Part shown: one piece after another, positions 8,577 through 16,401 of the stretch
Layout of the letters: every line of letters starts with the position of its first letter
Position numbering within the stretch: position 1 is the first letter of the stretch
Assembly (NCBI RefSeq): GCF_004364865.1
Contig: NZ_SOAU01000001.1
Location: 806,001-870,000 of the forward strand
Reading direction: 5' to 3'
Source: Ilumatobacter fluminis
Lineage (GTDB): Bacteria; Actinomycetota; Acidimicrobiia; Acidimicrobiales; Ilumatobacteraceae
DNA: 64,000 nucleotides
Program-made: the position numbers and the translations under genes
The notes under the pieces: model-generated
Told to the model about the DNA's origin: nothing
Databases searched by the model: none
Seen by the model: the letters and a program-made list of their open reading frames with translations, nothing else

Positions 8577-9953
8577 ATGACCTCTGACGACCGTTCGTTT
8601 CTGAACTGGACAGCGATTTTCGTCGCACTCGCCGCCTTGTTCCTCGGCTTCTTCGCGTTGGGCCGCTCCGGCTCGACCGAGTCGGCCGCCGGTGAAGGTG
8701 GCGGCGGAACCGGTGCTGCCTCGATCATCGAGATGGAACTCGGTGCGCTCAAGTTCAGCCCGCAGCACATCATGGCGCCCCCAGGCCAGGTCACCTTGCG
8801 CATCACCAACACCGATTCGCAGGTGCACAACCTGCAGGTCCTGGGATCGAAGACGCGCGACCTCCAGCCGGGCGAGACCCAAGATCTCGAGCTCGGTGAG
8901 ATGGGCGTCGGGGTGTACCCGATGATCTGCGAGATCCCCGGACATAACGAAGCCGGCATGAACGGCAACCTGCACATCATCATGAACGCCGAGCCGGGTG
9001 CGTACACCGGTGCCGGTTCGTCCGACGGTGAGATCGACCACTTCCACGGCTACGACACCTGGCAGGAGATGCAGGAAGCGATGGACAGCCGTGCACTGCG
9101 CTTCGTCGAGGAGGCCAAGTCCGAGTTCGGCGGCCAGCTGATGGAGTACACGATGTCGGACGACGGCTACAAGGAGTTCGAGGTCACGGCGATGCTCGCC
9201 GACTGGGAGATCGAGCCGGGCAAGATCGTCGAGGCGTACACCTACAACGGCGTGGTGCCGGCACCCGAGATCCACGTCGAGGTCGGCGACATGGTCAGGG
9301 TCATCCTGAAGAACGAGCTGCCCGCGCCGACCGTGATCCACTGGCACGGCATCAAGGTGCCGAACGCGATGGACGGCGTGCCGCCCTTTACGCAGGACGC
9401 CGTGCCGCCGGGCGAGGAGTTCGTGTACGAGTTCGAGGCGCTCGAGCCGGCCGTCGGCATCTACCACAGCCACAACGGAGCCAGTCAGGTGCTCGACGGC
9501 TTGTTCGGAGCGTTCACCGTCGGTCAGATGCAGACCCCCGACGTGCTCATCGACCAGGGCTTCGCCGCCGAGCCGGATCAGGAGATCCAGATGGTGCTCA
9601 ACGACGCCGGCGTGATCGGCTTGACCCTCAACGGCAAGAGCTTCCCGGCCACCGAGATCTACTCGGGCACGGTTGGCGACACGATCATGGTGCACTACCA
9701 GAACGAGGGCCTGCAGGCGCACCCGATGCACCTCCACCAGCCGCTCGGTTGGATCATCGCCAAGGACGGCAAGGAGCTGCTCGTGCCGGTGCCGAGCGAC
9801 ACGATCAACGTGGCGCCGGGTGAGCGGTACACGGTGCTCTACAAGCTGACCGACCCCGGTGTGTGGGCGTGGCACTGCCACATCCTCACCCACGCCGAGC
9901 GTGACGACGGCATGTTCGGCATGGTGACCGCCTTCGTCGTCGAGGAGGCGTAG
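8577..9953 (+). CDS. Multicopper oxidase with extra N-terminal cupredoxin
   Basis: A 458-residue exported copper enzyme. Residues 9-27 are a signal or anchor helix. Residues 45-140 form a plastocyanin-like cupredoxin with apparent type 1 ligands in HNLQV and CEIPGHNEAGM. Residues 205-458 form two further cupredoxin domains with all four multicopper-oxidase signatures: HWHG, HSH, HPMHLH and HCHILTHAERDDGM. It probably oxidises a small donor (metal ion, phenol or redox protein) with O2. Domain 2 has Ser where copper nitrite reductases have a type 1 Cys, so I favour a laccase-like enzyme over NirK. Follows the DevS-like kinase on the same strand with its own upstream region and palindrome. Confidence 0.88.
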   Translation: MTSDDRSFLNWTAIFVALAALFLGFFALGRSGSTESAAGEGGGGTGAASIIEMELGALKFSPQHIMAPPGQVTLRITNTDSQVHNLQVLGSKTRDLQPGETQDLELGEMGVGVYPMICEIPGHNEAGMNGNLHIIMNAEPGAYTGAGSSDGEIDHFHGYDTWQEMQEAMDSRALRFVEEAKSEFGGQLMEYTMSDDGYKEFEVTAMLADWEIEPGKIVEAYTYNGVVPAPEIHVEVGDMVRVILKNELPAPTVIHWHGIKVPNAMDGVPPFTQDAVPPGEEFVYEFEALEPAVGIYHSHNGASQVLDGLFGAFTVGQMQTPDVLIDQGFAAEPDQEIQMVLNDAGVIGLTLNGKSFPATEIYSGTVGDTIMVHYQNEGLQAHPMHLHQPLGWIIAKDGKELLVPVPSDTINVAPGERYTVLYKLTDPGVWAWHCHILTHAERDDGMFGMVTAFVVEEA

Positions 9954-9967
9954 TTCTCCCCTGATGT

Positions 9968-9992
9968 ACTCGCCGGTGGGTGGCCGGCGAGT
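9968..9992. terminator. Hairpin after the copper oxidase
   Basis: A 9-bp perfect stem, ACTCGCCGG with CCGGCGAGT, around a 7-nt loop, 14 bp after the oxidase stop. First of three hairpins in this convergent gap. Confidence 0.6.
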
Positions 9993-10000
9993 GCAACCAC

Positions 10001-10036
10001 GATCGAGCCCGGACGGTGACCCGTCCGGGCTCGATC
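10001..10036. terminator. 16-bp hairpin between convergent genes
   Basis: GATCGAGCCCGGACGG pairs perfectly with its complement across a 4-nt loop. It lies between the copper oxidase and the convergent DUF1704 gene and probably acts on both strands; there is no T tract. Confidence 0.8.
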
Positions 10037-10064
10037 GCGTTCCGGGGGTGGGGTGGCCGGTCGT

Positions 10065-10109
10065 TGCTCGGTGTCTGCGGTGCGGTTCGCCGGACGTGAG
10101 CCGCCGAGA
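10065..10109 (+). repeat. Single copy of the 45-bp hairpin unit arrayed at 55140-55874
   Basis: Aligned base for base with the first array unit (55140-55184), 35 of 45 positions match, and the right arm CCGCCGAGA and arm spacing (36 bp) are identical. Like the array it sits between convergent genes. Confidence 0.65.
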
Positions 10110-10130
10110 AGCTGGCGGGCCTCGGTCGGG

Positions 10131-11432
10131 TCAGGGGGCTTCGGCGCGGAACCGGGCGCCGGCGACGATGTCGACTGCGGGGACCTGTGCGAGGAGCTCG
10201 GCGATGTGTTCCGTCACGACGTCGAGGTCGATGCCGGCCTGGAACGTACTCAGCGTGAGGTGGGTCAGTACCCACGACGGGTCGCTCGCCCACGGCGGCA
10301 GGAACCGGGCCGGGTTGACCAATCCGGCGGCGCGTAGCTCCGCAAGGGCGGCGACCGACCAGAGGTCGAGCTTGCCGGAGAAGAGGAGTGCCACCGTGTC
10401 GGCGCGGCCGGCGTTGAACGCGGCTCGGACGAAGGTCGCGACCGACAAGAATCCAGACAGGTACGCACAGTCCTTGGTGAAGGGCGCGCCGCCGTCGATC
10501 GGAGCGCCGCGGAAGATGCGGCGGGTCGACTCGAAGGCCTGCTCGTCGTCGGCCGACCGTTCCCGGAACCAACGGAACACCTCGATGAAGTCGGCGCCGT
10601 CGGCGGCGAGTTGGACGGCCACGATGCGATCGGCGAGGCGGCGGAGTCGGTCGAGACCGAGGGTCCCCGACAGGTACTCGGCGTAGACGGCGAGGCCTTC
10701 CTGGGTGCGGGTCGTGCCGGGGTGGCCGATCGCGAGGATCGGGATCTCTGTCTGCGCACGGCCGTTGAGCCCCGTCGCCACGTGGATGTGGGCTTCGTGG
10801 TTGAGGAGTTGGAGGGCGTCCTTGCGAGTGAACCGCGCATCGCGACGGACCTTGATCCGGCTGGTCGACGCCACGGCGTTGGCCGACAGTTCGTCGACGA
10901 TCAGGATCTCGGGCGCCTGCTCACCGAAGTGGTCGCGCACCGCAGGTTCGAGGGTGCTGACCACGTCGAGCGCCGTCTGGTCGCGGATCGGTTGAGGCAG
11001 GAGCTTCGAGGTGGCGAGTTCGTCGAGTGCGGTGTGGATCCGGTTGGCCAGGTCGAGCGGTGTCGCCGGGTCGTAGGGGAGTGGTCGGGTCGGCGAGCCG
11101 TACAGGCGGGCGCTGTACTCGTGGAAGTCGGCGGTGCCGACCGAGGCGAGCATGCAGGCCGTCGCCTCGATGGCGTCGCACTCGCGGACGAGCCAGTCGT
11201 CGACCACGAAGCCGGGTTCGAGCTCTGAACGGGCCGCCTCGACGGCGGCCACGGTGTCGGTCGCGTCGAACGGCTCGTAGGAAGGAGCCGGCAGGGCGGT
11301 GGCGCCCCCGGCGAGGAAGTCCTCGCGGATGTGGCCGGGCCAGTTGAGTCGGGACAGGACCCGCATCGGCTTGGCGATGTCGTGGAGCTGTCGGCTGACG
11401 GATCGGTACCGCTGAGCGGCGTCATCGTGCAC
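10131..11432 (-). CDS. DUF1704 / QEGLA-motif putative metallocarboxypeptidase
   Basis: A 433-residue protein of the DUF1704 family, often annotated as flavohemoglobin expression-modulating QEGLA motif protein. The family signature is present: a zinc-binding HExxxH in NHEAHIHVATGLNG near residue 215 and TRTQEGLAVYAEYLSG near residue 240, where the Glu would be a further ligand. Eukaryotic relatives (MATCAP) are tubulin tyrosine carboxypeptidases, so a C-terminal peptidase activity is plausible; the bacterial substrate is unknown. No signal peptide. GTG start at 11432, with AACACT 6 nt before it on the minus strand as a possible -10. Stands alone between the copper oxidase and the first pilin cassette. 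Confidence 0.87.
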   Translation of the reverse strand: MHDDAAQRYRSVSRQLHDIAKPMRVLSRLNWPGHIREDFLAGGATALPAPSYEPFDATDTVAAVEAARSELEPGFVVDDWLVRECDAIEATACMLASVGTADFHEYSARLYGSPTRPLPYDPATPLDLANRIHTALDELATSKLLPQPIRDQTALDVVSTLEPAVRDHFGEQAPEILIVDELSANAVASTSRIKVRRDARFTRKDALQLLNHEAHIHVATGLNGRAQTEIPILAIGHPGTTRTQEGLAVYAEYLSGTLGLDRLRRLADRIVAVQLAADGADFIEVFRWFRERSADDEQAFESTRRIFRGAPIDGGAPFTKDCAYLSGFLSVATFVRAAFNAGRADTVALLFSGKLDLWSVAALAELRAAGLVNPARFLPPWASDPSWVLTHLTLSTFQAGIDLDVVTEHIAELLAQVPAVDIVAGARFRAEAP

Positions 11433-11570
11433 GCGCGAAGTGTTCCACGTTTTGACGGAGCGCGCGTGCGGTTCCGCGCATGGTGAGGTTTCGGATCGGC
11501 GTTCGTCGGAATTCCGGTGTTCGTTACTCGTCGGCGAGCCACTTCACATAAATTTGTCGTTCGTGTGGGT

Positions 11571-11591
11571 GGACCTGTAGTAAAAAGGTCC
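11571..11591. promoter_or_regulatory. Inverted repeat with AT-rich centre before pilin cassette 1
   Basis: GGACCT and AGGTCC flank a 9-nt A/T-rich loop (GTAGTAAAA), 67 bp before the GTG start of the first prepilin. AT-rich sequence (CACATAAATTTG) just upstream suggests the promoter lies here. Operator or 5'-leader hairpin cannot be told apart. Confidence 0.4.
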
Positions 11592-11657
11592 CTGCCGATC
11601 GATGGAGCGCCGGGCGGGCGTTTCGGCGGGCACCGAGATCGATCCACGGAGGACGAC

Positions 11658-12155
11658 GTGCACAACTTGGCGGGCAACTTGGATGAGGAATCACCCGTGC
11701 ACGCGCGCGACCCGGGAGTGACCTTCATCGAGATCTTGGTTGCGATCGTCTTGATCGGCACGGTGATCGTCGGGATCCTGGCCGCGATGCGAACGAGCAT
11801 CGTCGTGTCCGCCAATGCGCAAGAGGCAGCCAAGGTCGAAACGGCACTGCTCAACGCAAGCGATCGGGTTTCGCGCGCCCCACTCAAGTGCGCCGCCGGC
11901 GGCTACGACCCGTTCGTGCAGGCCGCAATCGCCACCTGGGAGGGCGAAGGGTCGGCCGTCGCGACCGTGACGCATCTCAGCTACGACGCCGACGGCGGCG
12001 CCTTCGCCCCCTCGTCGTGGATCGCAGGTGCGTGCCCCACCGATCCCACTGCTCAGCGCGTCCAAAGGGTCGAGATCACGATCACCGGGCCTGACGGCCG
12101 GGTGACCCGTTCGATCGAGGTCATCAAGTCGAAAATCGGAGGAACGAATGTCTGA
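11658..12155 (+). CDS. PilV-like type IV prepilin, cassette 1
   Basis: A 165-residue minor pilin or pseudopilin. After a 21-residue leader comes the prepilin peptidase/methylation motif: cleavage expected after Gly in DPG/VTFIEILVAI with the conserved Glu at +5, followed by a 25-residue hydrophobic helix. The small globular part has two Cys (LKCAAGG, AGACPTD) and ends in VTRSIEVIKSK. GTG 11658 is chosen because GGAGG lies 5 nt before it. It overlaps the next gene by 8 bp. The order PilV-like, PilW-like, PilX-like matches minor-pilin operons of Gram-negative type IV pili. The closest relative in view is the first gene of cassette 2 at 18165. Confidence 0.85.
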   Translation: MHNLAGNLDEESPVHARDPGVTFIEILVAIVLIGTVIVGILAAMRTSIVVSANAQEAAKVETALLNASDRVSRAPLKCAAGGYDPFVQAAIATWEGEGSAVATVTHLSYDADGGAFAPSSWIAGACPTDPTAQRVQRVEITITGPDGRVTRSIEVIKSKIGGTNV

Positions 12156-14028
12156 CCCAAGAACCGGCAGGGATCGGGGTATGACACTGGTCGAGCTGTT
12201 GGTGACCGTCACCTTGCTCGGGCTCGTCGCAACGGTGATCAGTGCCGCTCTCGTCGTGACGTTCCGGACGACCGACTCGACCGAGGGACGCCTCACGCTG
12301 GCGCGCAGCGAGCAATCGTTCACGACGTGGATGCCTGCTGACCTGGCCTCGGTCAATCTCGAAGTGAGCACCACCCCAGTGGACGACGGCACAGACCCGT
12401 ACGGATTGGTCTCGGGTTTCGTGCCGGTCGATACCTCTGCCACGGCGCAACCGTGCGGGACCGGCATCAGCTGCCCCCCGGGTTTCTCGTTCGAGGGGGA
12501 CAACCAAGTGGTGCTTCGCTGGAGGACGGTGGCGGCCGGCCCCACCACCATGGAGACTGCGGTGTCGTACCGTCTGGTGCCGGGCGCCGACGGCTCCGAA
12601 CTCGTTCGCTACGAGTGCTCGGGTGCTCTCGGTTCGCAGGCCACCTGCTCGTCGATCGTCGTGCTGAGGAATCTCGGCACCGACTGGAGCATGACCACGT
12701 CGTCACCTGACTTCGAGGGCGAGGGCGTCGAGTACGAGAACGTTGCCGGCCAGCAAGTGTCGGTGACCATCAACGGGGGCTTGGGTGCGTCCGAGGAGCT
12801 GTCGGCGGCCGAGGGTGGGCAGGACACCGTCACGCTGACGGCCGGCGGCGTCTCGATGGGCGCCATCTCCTCGTCGGCGCCGACCGGCTCGCCGTCGTTC
12901 GTCCGCGAGCCGTCTCGGTGCGGTGGCCCGATCGTGATCATGGTCGACGACTCCAACTCGATCGGAACGGCGGCGATGGGCACGGTGCGTACGAGCGTCC
13001 GCGCGTTCATCGAAGAGTTTCGAGGTACTCCGGTGCAGCTGCAGGTGGTCGAGTTCGGCACGTGGGCGCAGGTGCTGGGCAACGGCACGACCGGCAACGG
13101 CTACTACGACATGAGCGAGTCGAGCGAAGTCGACGCCGTGAAGGCGCAGATCAACTCGACCAACCTGAGCGGCAACAGCGGAAGCGCCGGCGGTACGAAC
13201 TGGGAGCACGCCTGGTACCGGGCGCTGGTCAATGACGGCAAGCCCGGCGACCAGGTGACCCCGGACACTGTGGTCTTCTTCACCGACGGTGTCCCGACGT
13301 ACTACGTCAACTCGTCCGGCAACCTCGGCGGCTCGGGTAGCTCGTTCACGTACACGAACTGGGCGGAAGCCGAAGCTGTGGCGGCTCCGTTCCGTCGGGC
13401 CACCCCGCCGTCGATCATCGGCGTGGGGGTCAACGGTCCCGACAACGGTCTCAACAACACTCAGTACTTCGATCCGCCCGGCAATTACAACGCCACCTAC
13501 AAGACCGGTCGTCAAATCCTGGCGCAGTTGGTCGATGGCACCGACTCGGGTGTTCAATACAACGGCAGCAACGCTGAGCAGGCCAATCTCTATCTTTTGG
13601 ACGGCTTCGGCGGCCTCACCGAGGCGCTCAAGACCGTTGCGTTGAAGGACTGCGGCGGAACGCTCACCATCCGGACCCGTATCGATTCCGGCGGCGATGG
13701 ACAGAAGTTCCAACCCGAGGTCGTGTACGAGAACGTCGGCGAGACGAGCGAGGGCGGAGCCACCCGCACCGTTGCGACGAGCGGCAGCTTCCCGACCGGG
13801 ACGTTCGACTTCGAGCTCGCCAGTTCATCAGTGACCACCGAAGTCGTGCCGCAGATCTCGAGTGCCCTCGCCGGCTATCGGTTGTCCCGCTGGGAGTGCC
13901 GTGCTGGACCGACCACGCTGGCCGCGTCGGAGACCGACATCGAGGGTGTCGCTGACTTCAAGGGCGTCGAGGTGACGCTCGGCGCCAACCAGGCCGCCTC
14001 CTGCACGATGTGGGTCGTCCCGAAGTGA
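12148..14028 (+). CDS. PilW-like prepilin fused to a von Willebrand A domain, cassette 1
   Basis: A 626-residue modular pilin. A short leader ends in DRG/MTLVELLVTVTLLG, with Glu at +5 and a hydrophobic helix to about residue 36. Residues 36-250 are a pilin-like beta region with several Cys. Residues about 260-440 are a vWA domain with a complete-looking MIDAS: DxSxS at 267-271 (DDSNS), Thr in GGTNWEHAW, and Asp in FFTDGVP near 379. A C-terminal beta region follows (CGGTLTIRTRI, then CTMWVVPK). vWA domains usually bind protein ligands through a metal ion. A vWA modular pilin, PilB, is known in Streptococcus sanguinis, and PilY1 tip adhesins carry vWA domains, so adhesion at a pilus tip is a reasonable inference. 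Confidence 0.87.
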   Translation: MSDPRTGRDRGMTLVELLVTVTLLGLVATVISAALVVTFRTTDSTEGRLTLARSEQSFTTWMPADLASVNLEVSTTPVDDGTDPYGLVSGFVPVDTSATAQPCGTGISCPPGFSFEGDNQVVLRWRTVAAGPTTMETAVSYRLVPGADGSELVRYECSGALGSQATCSSIVVLRNLGTDWSMTTSSPDFEGEGVEYENVAGQQVSVTINGGLGASEELSAAEGGQDTVTLTAGGVSMGAISSSAPTGSPSFVREPSRCGGPIVIMVDDSNSIGTAAMGTVRTSVRAFIEEFRGTPVQLQVVEFGTWAQVLGNGTTGNGYYDMSESSEVDAVKAQINSTNLSGNSGSAGGTNWEHAWYRALVNDGKPGDQVTPDTVVFFTDGVPTYYVNSSGNLGGSGSSFTYTNWAEAEAVAAPFRRATPPSIIGVGVNGPDNGLNNTQYFDPPGNYNATYKTGRQILAQLVDGTDSGVQYNGSNAEQANLYLLDGFGGLTEALKTVALKDCGGTLTIRTRIDSGGDGQKFQPEVVYENVGETSEGGATRTVATSGSFPTGTFDFELASSSVTTEVVPQISSALAGYRLSRWECRAGPTTLAASETDIEGVADFKGVEVTLGANQAASCTMWVVPK

Positions 14029-16361
14029 CGCGCGTCGGTGCGCCGCAACGGAGGCGGGTCGCGGCCAACGGGCGTGACACCGGTTCGGTGCTGCCGTTGG
14101 TGCTCGTGCTCATGGTGATCGGCGCGCTCGTCGTGCTGCCGCTGATGAACTATGCGATCACGGTGATGCGGGCGGGCGAGGTCGAGTCGGACAAGACCCG
14201 CTCGCTCGAGTACGCACGAGCGGGACTCCGAACGGCGCTCACGAGTACGGCTTCGCTCTACGACAACTGCGGCGGGTTCGCGGGCGATGTCCCTCGCAAC
14301 CTGGCGAGTATCGACCTGGCGGGCGTGTCGTCGACGTGCCAGGTCGTCGGCACGACGAACTATCTCAGCAACGATCAAGTGCCGTTTCATCTGGCGACGT
14401 TGCAGATCGATCAGCCGATCCCTCCGGAGCTCGAGGATCCACGGAACTACACGAACCCATCTGCGGCTCCCGACGACGAAGATCTCTGGCAGCCCGACCG
14501 GTCGCCAAATCCAGCGGTCGGGACGGTTTGGGTCCCGAACCTTCCGGTTCGTCCGGAGATCGATCGGACGACGCCGGCTCGTGGCGACGGCGACTACAGC
14601 CGCGCGATGTCGTTCGGCACGTGCGACGTCTACTTCCCTGGCACCTACACCGAACCCGTTGCGGTCCGCGGTCCGCGTCCGACCTACTTCGTGTCCGGCG
14701 TCTACTACTTCGAGTCGACCATCACCTTCGAGGGAGGCGCCGACGTCGTCGTCGGTGCGGGTGAAACCGAAGGCTGCACGGGTGACATCGATGCGCTCAA
14801 CTACGTGTCCAACCCGCCCGAGTCGACACTGATCAGCGGGGTCGGGGCCACGTTCGTGTTCGGGCACGAAGGGCAGTTCATCGTCGACAACTCCGGCGGC
14901 GCCGTCGACGTCGTGATGAACCAGCGCTATGCCGACGACAGCGAGGAGGGCGCGCTGCCGAGCGACGGCGTCTCGATCATGACGGTGAACGGCGATCTCG
15001 ACGACGGTGACCCGACCGGAGACGTGCTGCCGCTCTTCGTCGATGACGTCCTTGCGACGCTGCCGGCCAACGTCACGGTGAACGGCGAGATCGTCAATGT
15101 CGCCGACGACGGCTACGTGCCGTCGGTCCACACCCCCGAGCCGATCCCTCCTGAAGCGCCAGCGGCGCCGAGCGTGGCCGAGTACATCTCCGCTACGTGC
15201 AGCAACCCCACGAACTGCGCTGACAAGGCGGCTGCGTTTCTCTCTTGGGCAACTCCTGACGACAATGGCTTCGTCATCACCGACTACGTCGTCGAAGTCC
15301 GGAGTAAGAGGCGGAACCAGAGCTCGTACGGAAGCTGGTCTCCAACTCCGTGCCCGCTGGACGCGCCGTGGGCGACAGGAGCGGCGGCGAGAGTGTCCTG
15401 CACGGTCCAAGGGCTGAATGGCTACTCGAATCCAGGGCTCAGCTCCAACGAGAGCGATTACCAGTTCCGAGTGACTGCGGTGAGCTACGGCGGCTCCTCT
15501 GACCCCGGGCCCGAGTCGCCGGGCGACACGCGTATCTATGCCCGCCCGTACTCCGGCGGGATTGCTGTCGACCCTCTCTTGTCCGTCGCGGATCCGGTGC
15601 AGCCGATCAACGATCTCGGGTCGCCGACGACGAACTTCGCCGACGGCAAGCTGATCTCCTGGAATCCGGTCGGCGAGCCGAGTGACTCCGGCGGTTTGCC
15701 GATCGATGGGTACCGGGTTGTGGCGACGCCCGTCGGTCCGAACCCCGGTGGCCATCCATTGGTCGAGTGCAGTGCCAACTGGGATCAGACCAGCTGTCTG
15801 CTTCCGGCCGATGATCCCGACACGCCCGCTCCGGCGTTCGAGGGTCTGGTGAGGGGTGCGCCGTACCGCATCACGATGCATGCGATCAATGAACTCGGTG
15901 AGTCGTCGTTGCCGCCGTCGCCGCCGCCGACGCTGGTCTTCCTCGACGGTCTCTCGGACTCGGAGGTCGACGCTCTTCCGCCGTACACGCCGCCACCACC
16001 GCCGCCGACTCCGGCGATCTATCGCACACCGCCTGCCATCATCGAGGTCGTGGCGTCGTCGGCCTCGCCGATACAGCTCGACATCGCCGGCTACGTGTCA
16101 ATGCCGCAAGGCCGGATCGAACTCGACGGTGGTTCGTCGGCCGAGCAGCATGCGATGCGACTCACGGGCGGCGCCGTGACGGCTCGCATCGATGTTGCAA
16201 ATCTGGGCACGAACTCGCGCATCGAGTTCGAGAACCCGTCGACGCAGAAGACAATTCTCATCGTCACGACAGTGAACGGCGACTACGACGCCCGTGCCGA
16301 GGCGGTCGTCCAGGTGAACGCGAACGGTGGCTGGGCTCTGAACTCCTGGGAAGCTGAATAG
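14025..16361 (+). CDS. PilX-like prepilin with adhesin-like beta and FN3 domains, cassette 1
   Basis: A 778-residue protein starting at a GTG that overlaps the previous stop (GTGA); ATG 14010 is the alternative. Residues about 18-45 are a hydrophobic helix after DTG (SVLPLVLVLMVIGALVVLPL), PilX-N-like and lacking the +5 Glu. Residues about 190-340 form a beta-rich domain with FPGTYTEPVAV and SGVYYFE, shared with the cassette 2 protein. Two fibronectin-III-like domains follow at roughly 375-500 and 520-640, then a Pro-rich linker (PPYTPPPPPP) and a C-terminal beta domain ending ANGGWALNSW. Probably the large outer subunit of the minor pilin complex; ligand unknown. Confidence 0.8.
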   Translation: MTRVGAPQRRRVAANGRDTGSVLPLVLVLMVIGALVVLPLMNYAITVMRAGEVESDKTRSLEYARAGLRTALTSTASLYDNCGGFAGDVPRNLASIDLAGVSSTCQVVGTTNYLSNDQVPFHLATLQIDQPIPPELEDPRNYTNPSAAPDDEDLWQPDRSPNPAVGTVWVPNLPVRPEIDRTTPARGDGDYSRAMSFGTCDVYFPGTYTEPVAVRGPRPTYFVSGVYYFESTITFEGGADVVVGAGETEGCTGDIDALNYVSNPPESTLISGVGATFVFGHEGQFIVDNSGGAVDVVMNQRYADDSEEGALPSDGVSIMTVNGDLDDGDPTGDVLPLFVDDVLATLPANVTVNGEIVNVADDGYVPSVHTPEPIPPEAPAAPSVAEYISATCSNPTNCADKAAAFLSWATPDDNGFVITDYVVEVRSKRRNQSSYGSWSPTPCPLDAPWATGAAARVSCTVQGLNGYSNPGLSSNESDYQFRVTAVSYGGSSDPGPESPGDTRIYARPYSGGIAVDPLLSVADPVQPINDLGSPTTNFADGKLISWNPVGEPSDSGGLPIDGYRVVATPVGPNPGGHPLVECSANWDQTSCLLPADDPDTPAPAFEGLVRGAPYRITMHAINELGESSLPPSPPPTLVFLDGLSDSEVDALPPYTPPPPPPTPAIYRTPPAIIEVVASSASPIQLDIAGYVSMPQGRIELDGGSSAEQHAMRLTGGAVTARIDVANLGTNSRIEFENPSTQKTILIVTTVNGDYDARAEAVVQVNANGGWALNSWEAE

Positions 16362-16376
16362 TTCGGAAAGTGTGTG

Positions 16377-16401
16377 ACACCCCTTGGTCATGATGGGGTG
16401 T
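16377..16401 (+). promoter_or_regulatory. Inverted repeat covering the RBS of HNH gene 1
   Basis: ACACCCC and GGGGTGT, a perfect 7-bp inverted repeat, enclose 11 nt. The right arm contains the ribosome-binding GGGG and ends one base before ATG 16402. The same arms and position occur in front of HNH gene 2. It could be an operator or an mRNA hairpin masking the ribosome-binding site. Confidence 0.7.

Noticed and set aside
8577-9953. Copper nitrite reductase (NirK)
   Set aside because: The middle domain lacks the type 1 Cys, and the HCH motif is in the last domain, as in laccase-type oxidases.
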